From CAVXSP01 sp963724645 (GTDB taxonomy: Bacteria; Acidobacteriota; Vicinamibacteria; Vicinamibacterales; SCN-69-37): a stretch of 64,000 bases of DNA. A program made the translations under genes and the position numbers. Location: the NCBI GenBank assembly GCA_963724645.1, contig CAVRVJ010000005.1:372001-436000 (forward strand), in the 5' to 3' direction. Under the pieces are notes generated by a model. The model saw nothing but the letters and a program-made list of their open reading frames with translations, was not told the origin of the DNA and searched no databases. Positions 17,556 to 29,102 of this stretch are shown here, piece after piece (the stretch's first letter is position 1; every line of letters begins with the position of its first letter).

Positions 17556-20500
17556 TCACTTGAGCACCACCGTCCCTGCTCCGCAAATCGCCTCGACCTC
17601 GTGCACGAAGCGGTCGCTCGGCTGAATCCGGAGGGCGGTAGCCGTGTGCACGCGCAGGCCGGGGGGCCGGCCATTCACTTCGACGACGAAGGACACACGG
17701 CGGTCTCCCGGATAGCGCTCCAACACAGATGCCAGCCGCCGCATGGCCTCCCGATCGGTGCCGCGACCGGCCGCCAAACGGATCTGCACCTCGCGGACCG
17801 CGCGATCCCGGACGACTTCGAGCAACGTGATTTCGGACACCAGCAGGCGGCCCGACTCCTCGTCGCGCTCGAGCTTTCCTCGCACCAGCACCATCGCATC
17901 GTCGGTGATGAGGCTGCCGTATCTCCCGAACGCCTCGGGAAAGACGACCGCCTCAACCTTGGCGGACTCCTCTTCCAGCGTGAAGACGCACATGCGGTCG
18001 CCGCGCTTGGTCTTGAGCTGGCGCAGCCCGGTCACGATGCCGCCGATCGCGCAGTCAGCCTCCGACTGCGTCAGATCGGCGAGCCGCCTGGCGCCGGCAG
18101 CCGCCAGGACCGGCGCGTACCGCTGGAGCGGATGCCCGCTCATATACAGGCCAAGCGCTTCTTTCTCAAAGGTCAACGCCTGGGTCTCCGACCAGGGCCG
18201 CGCCTCCGGCAGCGCGGCCTGATCGGCCTCGGCGCCGTGCATCTCCGGCTCGCCGCCGAACAGCTGCGACTGCCCCTGATCCCGATCCTTCTGATGCCGG
18301 TTGCCATGGTCGAGCACGCGATCGAGCGCCGCGACCAGTCGCGGCCGCCAGGCCAGGTACGTGCTTTCCCCGCCGGGCGCCAGCGAATCGAACGCGCCCG
18401 CCTTGATCAGGCTTTCCAGCACTTTCTTATTGAGCAATCGGAGATCGGCATGCTCGGCGAGTGCGAACAGCGACGTGATGCGGCCTCCGAGTTCGCGCCG
18501 CGTGGCGAGCACCGACAGGATGGCGCCTTCACCGGCGCCCTTCACCGCACCCAGTCCGAAGCGGACACCTTCGGGCTGCACGGTGAACTGGAGCTCGCTC
18601 GCGTTGATGTCGGGCGGCAGCACGGGGACGCCGAGCTCACGGCATTCCGCCAGATAGAGGGCGACCTTGTCCGAGTTCTGCGATTCGATCGTCAGCAGCG
18701 CCGCCATGAAATGGCGTGGATAGTTCGCCTTGAGATATGCGGTCTGGTACGCGAGCAGCGCGTAGGTCGTCGAGTGGGCCTTCGGAAACCCGTATCCGGC
18801 GAAGTACTCGATGAACTCGAAAATCCGCGTGGCCTTCTTCTCTGAGATGCCGTGGGCCTTACAGCCCTCCAGGAAGCTCGTGCGCTTCGCCTGCATCTTG
18901 GCGGCGTCTTTCTTGCCCATCGCGCGCCGCAATTCATCAGCCTCCCCGAGCGAGAAGCCGGCCAGCTCGCGTGCCAGTCGCAACACCTGCTCCTGGTACG
19001 CGATGACGCCGTACGTCTCCTTGAGGGCCGGCTCCATGGCTGGCACTTCGTACTTGATATCCACGCGGCCGTGCTTGCGCCCGATGTAGTCGTCGACGAC
19101 TCCGCCGCGAAGCGGGCCCGGGCGGTACAACGCGTTCAGGGCGATCAGGTCTTCGAGGCACTGCGGTTTCGCCTTCCGCAGCGTGTCGCGCATGCCGCTG
19201 CTCTCGAACTGGAACACGCCATGGGTCTGGCCGCTCTGAAAGATCTGATAGGCTTTCGGATCGTCCAGCGGCAGCGTCTCGAGGTCGATCCGTGTCCCAG
19301 TCGTCTCCTCGATATGCCGGACCGCGTCGTCGAGGAGCGTCAGCGTGCTCAGCCCGAGGAAGTCCATCTTGAGCAGGCCAACGCGCTCGATTTCCTTCAT
19401 GGCCCATTGCGTGGTGATCTCGCCTTCGTCCTTCTGGCTCCGATAGAGGGGGACGAACTCCGTGAGGCGCCTCGGCGCGATGACCACGCCGGCGGCGTGC
19501 ACCGAAGCGTGGCGTGTCATGCCTTCCAGCCGGCGGGCCACGGCGAGCAAGTCGCGCACGCGGGTGTCGCGCGCTTCGAGATCCGCCAGCGCCGGCGCAT
19601 CCTGCAGCGCCTGCGTGAGCGTCATGTCGAGCTGATTGGGAATCAGCTTCGCCACCCGGTCGACCTCGGAAATCGGAAGCTCCATGACCCGCCCCACGTC
19701 GCGAACCACGGCGCGCGCCTTCATCGTACCGAACGTGATGATCTGGGCGACATTCTCGCGGCCGTATTTCTCGGTGACGTAGCTGATGACCTCGCCCCGC
19801 CGCCGCTCGCAGAAATCGACGTCGATATCCGGCAGGGTGACCCGCTCGGGATTGAGGAAGCGCTCGAAGTAGAGATCGAAATGCAGGGGATCGACGTCTG
19901 TAATCTTGAGAGAGTACGCGACGAGGCTGCCGGCTGATGATCCGCGCCCCGGCCCGACGGGGATCCCGTGTTCGCGCGCGTAGCGGATGAAGTCCCAGAC
20001 GATCAGGAAATAGCCGGGATACTGCATCCGCTTGATGATGTCGATCTCGAACGCCAGGCGCGCCTCGTAGTCGGCCAGCGGCCGGCGAAGCTCGCCGCGG
20101 GCCTCGAGCGCACGCAGCCGCGGCAGGCGCGCTTCGAATCCCTCGCGGACCATCGCATCGAAATACGATTCGATCGTGTAGCCGGGCGGAACCTGAAAAT
20201 TCGGAAGAAATGCCTGCCCTCTCGGAATCGCGACGTGACAGCGTTCCGCGATTCGCACGGTGTTCTGCATGGCCTCGGGATAGTCGCCAAAGACCGACCG
20301 CATCTCCTCCGCGGTCTTGAGAAAGAACTGATCGCCGTGATATTTGAGGCGCTTCTCGTCGCTGACGCTCTTGCCGGTGCCGATGCACAACAGCACGTCA
20401 TGCGGGTGCTGGTCGGCCTGGCGCAGGTAGTGGACGTCATTCGTGCAGACCAGCGGGAGACCCAGATCGCGCGCGATCGGCATCAGTCCGCGGTTCACGA

Positions 20501-21053
20501 CCAGCTGCTCATCGATGCCCTGGTACTGCATCTCGAGGAAGAAGTTCTCCGGACCGAGGATGTCGCGATACGTCGCCGCCGCGTCCATGGCCTTGCGCAT
20601 CTGATCCGTGCGGAGGCCTGTCGCGACCTCGCCCTTCAGGCAGCTGCTGAGCCCGATGAGCCCGCGCGAGTGCTGCGCGAGCAGCGCCTTGTCGATACGC
20701 GGTTTGTAGTAGAACCCGTCGGTGTACCCGGCCGATACGAGCTTCATCAGGTTGTGGAAGCCTTCGTCGGTTTCGGACAACAACACGAGATGGTGCGCCG
20801 TTTCGCCGGGCTGGCCCGTGCGCTCCGTCCGGCCGCCCGGCGCCACGTACACTTCGCACCCGAGGATCGGCTTGATCCCGCGCTTCTCGGCCGCGTCATG
20901 GAAGATCACGGCGGAAAACATGTTGCCGTGTTCGGTCACCGCCAGGGCCGGCATCTTCAGCTCAACCGCCCGATCGAGCAGCTCCCCGATCCGGCACGCG
21001 CCATCGAGCAGGGAGAACTCGGTGTGCAGGTGGAGGTGGACGAAGTCGGTCAT
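17556..21053 (-). CDS. dnaE: DNA polymerase III alpha subunit DnaE
   Basis: The 1,165-residue replicative polymerase is intact in one frame. The N-terminal PHP domain begins FVHLHLHTEFSLLDGACRI with the TEHGNM motif. The polymerase core has GPGRGSSAGSLVAYSL and the catalytic aspartates in PDIDVDFCERRRGE. The tandem helix-hairpin-helix region and the C-terminal OB fold (ADCAIGGIVTGLRQLKTKRG) follow. The start at 21053 is preferred because MTDFVHLHLHTEF aligns with the family; 21077 would add eight residues. It is followed by accA after about 160 bases. Confidence 0.97.
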   Translation of the reverse strand: MTDFVHLHLHTEFSLLDGACRIGELLDRAVELKMPALAVTEHGNMFSAVIFHDAAEKRGIKPILGCEVYVAPGGRTERTGQPGETAHHLVLLSETDEGFHNLMKLVSAGYTDGFYYKPRIDKALLAQHSRGLIGLSSCLKGEVATGLRTDQMRKAMDAAATYRDILGPENFFLEMQYQGIDEQLVVNRGLMPIARDLGLPLVCTNDVHYLRQADQHPHDVLLCIGTGKSVSDEKRLKYHGDQFFLKTAEEMRSVFGDYPEAMQNTVRIAERCHVAIPRGQAFLPNFQVPPGYTIESYFDAMVREGFEARLPRLRALEARGELRRPLADYEARLAFEIDIIKRMQYPGYFLIVWDFIRYAREHGIPVGPGRGSSAGSLVAYSLKITDVDPLHFDLYFERFLNPERVTLPDIDVDFCERRRGEVISYVTEKYGRENVAQIITFGTMKARAVVRDVGRVMELPISEVDRVAKLIPNQLDMTLTQALQDAPALADLEARDTRVRDLLAVARRLEGMTRHASVHAAGVVIAPRRLTEFVPLYRSQKDEGEITTQWAMKEIERVGLLKMDFLGLSTLTLLDDAVRHIEETTGTRIDLETLPLDDPKAYQIFQSGQTHGVFQFESSGMRDTLRKAKPQCLEDLIALNALYRPGPLRGGVVDDYIGRKHGRVDIKYEVPAMEPALKETYGVIAYQEQVLRLARELAGFSLGEADELRRAMGKKDAAKMQAKRTSFLEGCKAHGISEKKATRIFEFIEYFAGYGFPKAHSTTYALLAYQTAYLKANYPRHFMAALLTIESQNSDKVALYLAECRELGVPVLPPDINASELQFTVQPEGVRFGLGAVKGAGEGAILSVLATRRELGGRITSLFALAEHADLRLLNKKVLESLIKAGAFDSLAPGGESTYLAWRPRLVAALDRVLDHGNRHQKDRDQGQSQLFGGEPEMHGAEADQAALPEARPWSETQALTFEKEALGLYMSGHPLQRYAPVLAAAGARRLADLTQSEADCAIGGIVTGLRQLKTKRGDRMCVFTLEEESAKVEAVVFPEAFGRYGSLITDDAMVLVRGKLERDEESGRLLVSEITLLEVVRDRAVREVQIRLAAGRGTDREAMRRLASVLERYPGDRRVSFVVEVNGRPPGLRVHTATALRIQPSDRFVHEVEAICGAGTVVLK

Positions 21054-21077
21054 CGTTCTTTCACTTTCAGGCACCAC

Positions 21078-22614
21078 TTACTCCCACTCTATCGTCGCCG
21101 GCGGCTTGGAGCTGATGTCGTAGACGACGCGGTTGATGCCGCGGACTTCATTGACAATGCGGGAAGAGATGGCTCCCAGCAAATCGTGCGGCAGCCGCGC
21201 CCAGTCGGCCGTCATTCCGTCGCGGCTCTCGACCGCGCGAATCGCCACAGTGTGCTCGTACGTGCGCTCGTCCCCCATGACGCCGACGCTTTGAATCGGC
21301 AGCAGCACCGCGAACGACTGCCAGAGCCGGCGGTACCAGCCCGCCTTCCGCACTTCGTCCGCGACAATCGCGTCGGCTCGCCGCAGCAACTCGAGCCGCG
21401 GGCGGCTCATCGGGCCGAGCAGGCGTACGGCAAGGCCCGGCCCGGGAAATGGCTGCCGCCAGACGAACTCTTCCTCGAGCCCCAGCTCCTGCCCGACTTC
21501 ACGCACCTCATCCTTGAAGAGCGCGCGCAGCGGCTCGACGAGCTTGAAGTGCATGCGCTCGGGCAGACCGCCCACGTTGTGATGACTCTTGATCGCCGCC
21601 GACGGACCGACGACCGAGACGCTCTCGATGACGTCTGGATAAAGTGTGCCCTGCGCCAGGAAGCCGAACCCGCCCAACTCGAGGGCCCGGCGCTCGAACA
21701 CGTCGATGAACGTGGCGCCGATGATCTTGCGCTTGGTCTCCGGATCGGTCACGCCCTCCAGCCGCTCGAGGAAAGAATCGGCCGCGTCGACAAAGTCCAG
21801 CGGCAGGTGCAGACGCTGGAATCTCGCGCGCACCTGCGTCGGCCTCGTTGAGCCGCAGGAGCCCGTTGTCGACGAAGATGCAGGTCAGGCGGTCGCCGAC
21901 GGCGCGGTGAATCAGCAGCGCGGCAACCGTCGAATCCACGCCGCCCGACAGGCCGCAGACCACCCGGCCCTCGCCAACGGTCGCCCGAATTCCGGCAACG
22001 CTCTCGTCGACGAACGACGCCATCGTCCAGTCGCCGCGGCAGCCGCACACCTTGAACGCGAAATTGCGCAGGATATCGATCCCTCGCTCGGTGTGAGCGA
22101 CTTCCGGATGGAACAGGACGCCGTACAGCTGGCGGGTCGAATCCTGCATCCCGGCGATCGGCGCGTTGGCCGACGTCGCGGTGATTTCAAATCCAGGCGG
22201 AGGGGCCGCAACGAGGTCGCCGTGGCTCGCCCAGACCCGCACGGACCCTGGCAATCCTTCGAACAGCACGCCCTCGCGCAGCAGGTCGACCTGCGCGTGC
22301 CCGTATTCCCGCTGCGGAGCGGGGGTCACACGGCCGCCGAGCGTGTCGGTCATCAACTGCATGCCATAGCAGATGCCGAGCGTGGGTGGGCCCATCTGCA
22401 GCACCGCAGGGTCGACGCGAGGGGCGCCGGCGTCGGACACGCTGCGCGGGCCGCCCGACAGGATCAGCCCGACGGGCTGACGCCGCGCGATCTCTTCGGC
22501 CGGCGTGCTGAATGGCAGGATTTCCGAATACACGCGGAGCTCGCGCAGCCGACGCGCAATCAACTGCGTGTACTGCGAACCGAAATCGAGGACGACAATC
22601 GTTTGATGGGTCAC
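21078..22614 (-). CDS. guaA: GMP synthase, glutamine-hydrolysing (single frameshift)
   Basis: GuaA converts XMP to GMP. A GTG start at 22614 gives VTHQTIVVLDFGSQYTQLIA. The class I amidotransferase triad is visible: cysteine in LGICYGMQLM and histidine/glutamate in GVLFHPEVAHTE. The ATP-pyrophosphatase P-loop is VCGLSGGVDSTVAALLI. Around 21835 the frame shifts, and FLERLEGVTDPETKRKIIGA through the dimerisation domain and terminal PPATIEWE continue in the next frame. The span is one base more than a multiple of three, consistent with one inserted base. It directly abuts the upstream end of the dnaE region. Confidence 0.94.
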
Positions 22615-22680
22615 GCGGACGGTCCGGAACCCGTTAAGCAAAGTTGAGGCCGATGTTGCTCGCGGGAATGTCGATATTAT

Positions 22681-24055
22681 ATGCGTGTGCGAATCGTCGA
22701 GGCCACAATATGTTGGGGTTTTGCCGCGTGGATGGGCGTGACGATTCCGCAAGTCGCTGAGCCGGAGAAGAACCGCCCCCAGCCCATGCCAAGGCCTTCG
22801 GCGCCCAAGGAGAAGCCGGTTCCCTTGCCGCCGCCTCCCCCTTACAAGGCCGCCTGGGCGGTCACACTGCCGACTGCCAGCCGGGTGACTTTGTCCGCGG
22901 GCGCCTTAAATTTTTTCGTCGGGACCGACGCCGGGCCGTTGACCGCCTACGCGCTCGACGACGCAAAGGAAATCTGGACCGTCGATCTCAAGCCCGATGC
23001 AGATCTAGTCAGCGGCGACGACCTCGTCTTCGTCTCCCACGGCGACACGGTTCACGCGCTCGATCAGGCGACGGGCAAGGAACACTGGGCCATCACGAGT
23101 GGCCCGTTGGCCGTGACACCAACCTGGCGCCCCGGCTGGCTCTTCACGGCGTCAAAGGACGGAGCGGTCGCGGCGTGGCGTGTGAGTGACGGCGGCCAGA
23201 TCTGGCAGCAGTCTCTCGGATCGCCGGCCTCCGCGCAGATGGCGGTCGACGGTGAGACGCTATTCGTGCCGCTCGCCGACCGGCGGCTCCTGTCGATGAA
23301 GATTCAGGAAGGCGGCGAGCCGAACTGGACGCTGACGCTTAGCGGTGTCGGCGGACAACCGCTTGCGACAGCCGGCCGCGTCTATCTCGGCACGTCGGAG
23401 TACCAGTTCTATTCGATTAAGCAGGAGCGTGGCGATCTGGAATGGCCGTTCGGCCATCGACTGATCCGCTCGACGGTAGTCGGGCATCCTGTCCTGGACG
23501 AACGTCATATTTATGTGGCGACCAACGACAATCGTCTACTGGCGCTTTCGCGCCGCAACGGCGAAATCGAATGGATGCCGACGCTGACCTCGCGGCCGGC
23601 AGCGCAAATGATCGTCGAAAATGGACAGATCATTGTGCCGCTCGTTTCGGGCGATCTCGGGGTATTCAGCGACAAGGACGGCAAGGTCCTTGCTTCGCCC
23701 GCGGCGCTCCCCGCGCCTTCCGGCGCGACTCCCGCCGCGGCGCCAGGTAGCGTCCCGCCGGCAGCCGCTCCCGCCGCGCCAGCGGCGCCGACGAGTCCCC
23801 CGGCGACGGCCCCAGTTCCGGCTCCTGCTCCTCCGCCGCCGGCCGCGCCTGGCCTCGGCCCTGGCACAACGGTGTTGACAGGGACGCCGCGCGGAATCCG
23901 AAGGCATCCGTCTCGCGGCGCCCCTCGTGCTCGCCGGCGGTCCGGAGACACCTCAGTTGCTCCGCGTCACGCTCGGCGCCGACACGGTTCACACGGTGAC
24001 GGCCTTCCGTCGAGAGAAGAAGCCGGACAAGACTGGGGACGCCGCGAAGGATTAG
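22681..24055 (+). CDS. PQQ-like beta-propeller protein, periplasmic (C-terminal frameshift)
   Basis: A short hydrophobic N-terminus is followed by a proline-rich linker. At least six PQQ-like blades come next, for example TAYALDDAKEIWTVDL, VHALDQATGKEHWAITS, VAAWRVSDGGQIWQQSL and LLALSRRNGEIEWMP. An alanine/proline stretch (residues 345-400) leads to the tail. Near 23895 the frame breaks; GIRLAAPLVLAGGPETPQLL through the stop at 24053-24055 lie in the next frame, ending REKKPDKTGDAAKD. The longer listed frame that runs into the convergent neighbour is rejected. BamB shares this fold, but the gene context does not support that name, so the function is unassigned. Confidence 0.75.
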
Positions 24056-24071
24056 TGCACCATCAGCGCGT

Positions 24072-25101
24072 TCAACCAATCCGGGACAGCACCTGCCGCG
24101 GTTCGGGAGGTTCGCGCGCAGGGTCCACCAGATCGTCTTGCCCTGAAAAACGCCGATACTGCGTCTGATACGCGGTCAGCGCCGTCAGTTCCATGTACTG
24201 GAACAGGAGACCGCGCACGAGCCAGGCGGCGGCCTGAAGCGGGACGACGACGAGACCGACCACGGGCACCCAGGCCACAAGCGCCAGGCCGGCGGCGATC
24301 AGGAGCGAAGCCGCCGCCGCGAGGATGAACAGCATGCTCACGACGGCGAAGATGCCGACGACTTGCCGGATGTCCGCAATCAGGAACGACCAGAGTCTGG
24401 ACGCGGCAGCGCGCAAGCCGCAGTCGTCGCCGACGATGATGATCCGCATCAGATTGAAAATGAGATTCACCGCCGTAACGGCAATGATCGATGCTCCGGT
24501 GCCGAGGACGACGACCAACGGCCAGGCCGAACCTAATTCGGGACGCTGCGTGAGTTTGAACGCGCTGACGAGTACGGCGAGATAGGCGAGCGCGATCGCC
24601 GCGTAGGCGGCGCTCAGCCAGAGGCTCAGCTCCATGGCGCGCCGCCCGAACGTCGCGGACGCCTTGCAGCACGGCGCCGATGTTGTACGCGTACGCGCGC
24701 TGAAACGCCTCGTAGCGGACCGGCGCACCTGCGAGATCGGGCGCTTGCCGCTCGCCGGCAATCAGAACGGCCAGAGTGCCCGCCTTGACGAAAAACATGG
24801 CAAGCGAGCCGCCGGCGGCGACGATGACGATCGCGACCAGAAAACTTGCCAGCGCCACGGGCGCGCTGCTGAGCGCCGACACGACGTGGGCCGCGGCCGA
24901 CCGTACGCCTTCCGCAAGAATCAACCGTACGCTCCCGCCGGCGAGCAGGGTGACCATCAGCGCGCCGCCGACGACGGGCACAGCCAGCGTCAGTTTGTAG
25001 AGCGATTCGATTGCGAAGTCGATCAGGATGACGGGCCAGTTGGCGAGGGTGACCAAGGCGCCGCGCGTGAGTGCGGCCCGCAACGAAAGCGCGACAGACA
25101 T
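24072..25101 (-). CDS. Polytopic membrane protein of unknown function (frameshifted)
   Basis: From the ATG at 25101 (MSVALSLRAALTRGALVTL) the protein shows about six membrane segments, including WPVILIDFAIESLY, VVGGALMVTLLAG and LASFLVAIVIVAAGG. Near 24650 the frame breaks and the rest continues as LSLWLSAAYAAIALAYLAVL, TGASIIAVTAVNLIFNLMRI and LFILAAAASLLIAAGLALVA, ending in YQTQYRRFSGQDDL. The whole is about 340 residues. I do not recognise a family beyond a general resemblance to membrane proteins that envelop an amphipathic repeat. It converges on the PQQ-like gene with 16 bases between. Confidence 0.65.
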
Positions 25102-25175
25102 GTTGGCCCGGCGGCGGACGCCCGACCGAGTATAGCAGCGCACTTCGCGACCGACCTCCCGCCCTGGACGTTCTG

Positions 25176-28100
25176 ATGCTCCCCTCGAGATTGCCCCGCC
25201 TGCCGCAATCAACGGTGCATTCTTCAGCTTCCCGTCTGATCGCGATCGCGTGTGCCACTGCCGTGCTCCTGGCGGCCGGAGGCATCGGGGTCGAAACGTG
25301 GCGCTTCGGAGTGAGCAGCGCCGCTATGGCGTCGCGGCTCGAACGTGATGTCCGCGATCGGTTCGCCGCGCGCAGCCGTGATGTTCAGTCGCTCGGCGCG
25401 AGCGTCGCGCACGCGACGGCCGGCGCGGTCGCCCGCGCGGGCGAGCAGCCCGACGATCTGCCCGCACTCTTCGATCAGTTGGCTGCCCTGACCTCCGGAG
25501 GCACCGTTGGGATCGCCGCGACAACCGTCACCGGTGTACGCCCGGCTGTCTGGCGGTCAATACAAGATCCTGGCCTGGAGCGACGGCCCGGCAGAAAACG
25601 TCTGGCCGGATCGCCTCGCCGGCGAGGCGTCCGTCTTTGTCGCGCCCGGGAACGCTCGGCCTCAGACTCATCAGTGTTCAGCCCATTCTCTTCAACGAAC
25701 ACCGGATTGCAGTGGCCGCCGCGGAAACCGTGCTCGCACCGGCGATGGGCGTGGGCGAGCCGCCGGGCACCTATCGGCTCGATACGTCATTCGGCCCCGT
25801 GGCCGTCCGGTATCCCGGCGGCATCGAGACCGCCCTCCACCCTGGGGCCTTCGCCATCACGCCGCCCGGCGGCGGTGGCTTTGACGTGCAGGTGTCAGCG
25901 GAGGATTTGCGCGACGCCCGATTGACGTTCCGGCGACGTGCGCTCGCCCTCGCGGCCTTGCCGCTCATCGCCGCCCTGCTCCTTTTGACCGGCCCCCTGC
26001 TCCGACGCCGCGGACGTAGCCGAGCGGCGCCGGACCTGTTGATATGGTCCGGCGCAGCCGCGCTACTGGTCGGCGCCGCGGCCGCCGCGCTGGTTTGGTT
26101 GGCACGGCTGGTCGCCGCACCTGAAGGCGCTTCCGCGGCGATTGAAGGCTCTGGCCGCGCTCGGATTCGTCGCGCTGCTGCCCACGTCGTGGTGGTGGCG
26201 CCAGCCGCATCGGCTGCGGGCTGCGCGCGCCCCGATCCGATTCGTGCTGGAACAGATCGCCGGCGGCGCCGGCGCCGCCGGCGCCCTCTGGCTGACCGCG
26301 CGATTGTTCCACGCACGAATTACGCCGGCGGCCCTTGCCCAATGGCAGCTTCCGCTGTTCCGGTTGCCGGCCGAGGATCTGTTGTCCGTGATCGGACTGT
26401 TGCTGTTGGAGCTCGCGCTGTTCTGGACTGCGGGCATGCTGCTCGCGGTTCTCGCCGGCCGCTGGCGCGTGGGCCCGGGTTGGTCCGGCCGGACAGCCTG
26501 GGCGGCCGTGCTATGGTTCGCCCCGATTGCCGTCCTGATGGTTCGTGGCGGGCCGCGCGCGCCGCAGTTGCTGGCGGGTGCCGCTCTGGTGATGTTCGGG
26601 TTGGTCGCCTCCGCAGTCAGGCGTCGGTATCGCCGGACGACCCAGGCAATGCGCCTGGTCGCCCTGTTTCTCGCGCTCGTCCTCCCCGTCGCGGCGCTTT
26701 ATCCCCTTGCCTGGTTCTATGCCGACAGCACCGCCCGGGAGATCGTGGCGCGCGATTACGCCCCGGCGACTGCGCGCCGCCCCAACGACACGCTCGACGT
26801 GCTCACGCGAGTCCGGGCGGAAATCGATCGCATTCCGATCATGCGGCTGCTGCCGCTCGTCGCGCCGATTGCCCCCGAAGGTGCTCCCGTGCCGACGCTG
26901 CCCGCTTTTGAAGTCTGGAGCGAGACGAGCCTCGCGAGCACGCGGCTGACGGCGGCGATTGAGTTGTACAGCGCCGACGGCGCGCTCGTGAGCCGGTTCG
27001 CCCTCAACATGCCCGAGTACCGAAAGCGCTTCTGATACGAGTTTCAAATCGATGCCCACAAGCTGCAGTTGGGGAGTCTTCGGCGAGGCGGTGCCGTTCG
27101 GCGCCGAAGAACGCGACATGCTGCACGCGCGCCGCCAGGTCTGCGATCCGTCGGGAAGACCGCACGGGGCGATCCTCGTCCACGTCATCAACGACTACCA
27201 GACGCTGCCGTTCGTCTCGACACCCCATCCGTACCGAGACCTGCTCAGGGCGCCTGCCGGCCTGCCGCGAGGCTCCGTGCTGAACGACCTGCAAGTGGTG
27301 GTCTACGGCTGGAGTTTCACGCCGACGTTCACCTCCGGGAACGTCGCCTGGCCGATCACGCCGGATCTGTTTCGCCGGCTCTACCAGTCGCGCGAGCCCT
27401 TCTGGACGCCCCTCGACGCCGAGGGGCGCCGCTACGACGTCTATTTCTCGAACGACTTCCGCTTCGTCTACGCGCTTGGCTACCCGTCGGCGACCTGGCT
27501 GCAGCACCTGACGCGACTCGCCGAAGCGGCGGCGGTCATGGCCGTGCTCTTTCTGCTGATGCTGCTCGGCGCCGCGGTGTACTCGCCGTTTGCGCGCCTC
27601 GCGTCCGCTCCGCTCCGAACCGTGCTGGACGAAATCCGCACGAGCTTCTACCGCAAGCTGTTTCTCTTCTTCGTGCTCGCGGCGATCGGTCCGGTGCTCA
27701 TGTTCGCGCTGGCGTTTGGCGTGTACATGACGGCCAAGTTCCGCGCCGACGTCGAAAGTGAGGCCTCGACCGTGGTGACCGTGGCCCGCCGCGTGCTCGA
27801 GCAGACCTCCAGCTTCGGGGCGCGGTCCGGCGCGTTGAGCGACGACGTGATGGTCTGGGTCGGCCAGGTCGTGCACCAGGACGTGAATCTGTTCGAGGGT
27901 CCCGAACTGCTCGCCACCAGTCAGCGGGATCTGTACGCGTCGGGGCTGCTGCCTACGCGGACACCGGCTCAGGTCTATCGCGCGATTGCGCTGAACCGGC
28001 TGCCGAGTTTCGTCGGAGGCGAATGGCTGGGGCCATCTGCGTACGTCGTCGCCGCCGCCCCCATGCCGACGGCGGGGCGCGATTTCGTGCTCAGCGTCCC

Positions 28101-29102
28101 GCTGGCCTCGCGGCAGCGCGAAATCGAGCGCGAAATCGACGAGCTGAATCGGGGCGTGCTGGTAGGCGCGGTGTTCGTCATTCTCTTCGCCGCGGGATTG
28201 GGCGCATCGGTCGCCAGCCGGGTGTCCGATCCCGGTGGCTCGCCTGTCGCGCGCGACAAGACAGATTGCCGCGGGGAAACTCGACGTGCGTCTGGTCGCC
28301 GACACCGCCGACGAGCTCAGCCGCCTCATCGCCGACTTCAACACCATGGCCGCGACCCTCAGCGCGCAGCGGGCAGAACTGGCTCGCTCGCATCAGCTCC
28401 AAGCGTGGGCCGAGATGGCGCGGCAGGTCGCCCACGAAATCAAGAACCCGCTTACGCCCATTCAGCTCGCAGCCGAGCATCTCGATCACGTGCACGCAGA
28501 CCGCGGACGGCCGCTCGGCGCCGTCTTCGATCAATGCGTGACAACGATCCTCCGCCAGGTGCGGCTGCTTACGGCAGATCGCGAGCGAATTCTCGATGTT
28601 CGCTGGCCAGCCTGCGCCGCGCTTCAGCGCCGTGTCACTGGATGACCTGCTGGAGGAAGTGACGCGTCCCTATCGTGTCGGGCTGGGACCCGAGACCACC
28701 ATCACGATCGAGTTGCCCGCGGCGCTGCCACAGGTCTGGATCGATCGGACCCTGGTCGCGCGGGCGGTGACGAATCTTCTCGAAAATGCCGTGCAGGCGA
28801 TGCCAAACGGTGGGAGGCTCCGTGTCACGGGCGCAGTCGAGGATGGCCAGGTGGTGTTGACGCTCGCCGACACAGGCGTTGGAATGGACGCGGACGCCGC
28901 CGCCCGGGCGTTCGAGCCGTACTTCTCGACGAAGACCGCCGGATCGGGCCTGGGACTGGCCAACGCCCGCCGTAACATCGAGACGTCCGGGGGATCGATT
29001 ACGCTCATCAGCGCGCCCGGACAGGGTACGTCGGTGATCGTCACTCTGCCGTCGGCTGCGCCGCCCGCCGCCCGTGAAGCCGGCTCCACGCCAATCCGAT
29101 GA
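25176..29102 (+). CDS. Very large NtrY-like membrane sensor histidine kinase (several frameshifts)
   Basis: Segments in successive frames join into one protein of about 1,300 residues. It begins with a membrane anchor (RLIAIACATAVLLAAGG) and a periplasmic sensor. Several membrane spans at 25,960-26,750 follow, then a second sensor (AILVHVINDYQTLPF, GRRYDVYFSNDFRFVYALGY), two more spans, a HAMP region (RQIAAGKLDVRLVADTADEL) and the kinase. The H-box is EMARQVAHEIKNPLTPIQL, the N-box NLLENAVQAMPNG, and the ATP-lid glycine motifs DTGVGMD and GSGLGLANARR. HEIKNP is typical of the NtrY/NtrB type. No response regulator is adjacent. Breaks lie near 25540, 25700, 26130, 27035, 28225 and 28600. Confidence 0.82.

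Noticed and set aside
19968..21851. 627-codon open frame on the plus strand
   Set aside because: It is antisense to dnaE and the guaA end, both of which have clear catalytic motifs.
22615..22680. Divergent promoter with TATTATAT before the PQQ-like gene
   Set aside because: The AT-rich box runs directly into the chosen ATG, leaving no room for a leader; without transcript data I do not list it.
27004..28347. 447-codon open frame on the minus strand
   Set aside because: It is antisense to the sensor kinase, and its arginine/histidine-rich sequence matches no family.
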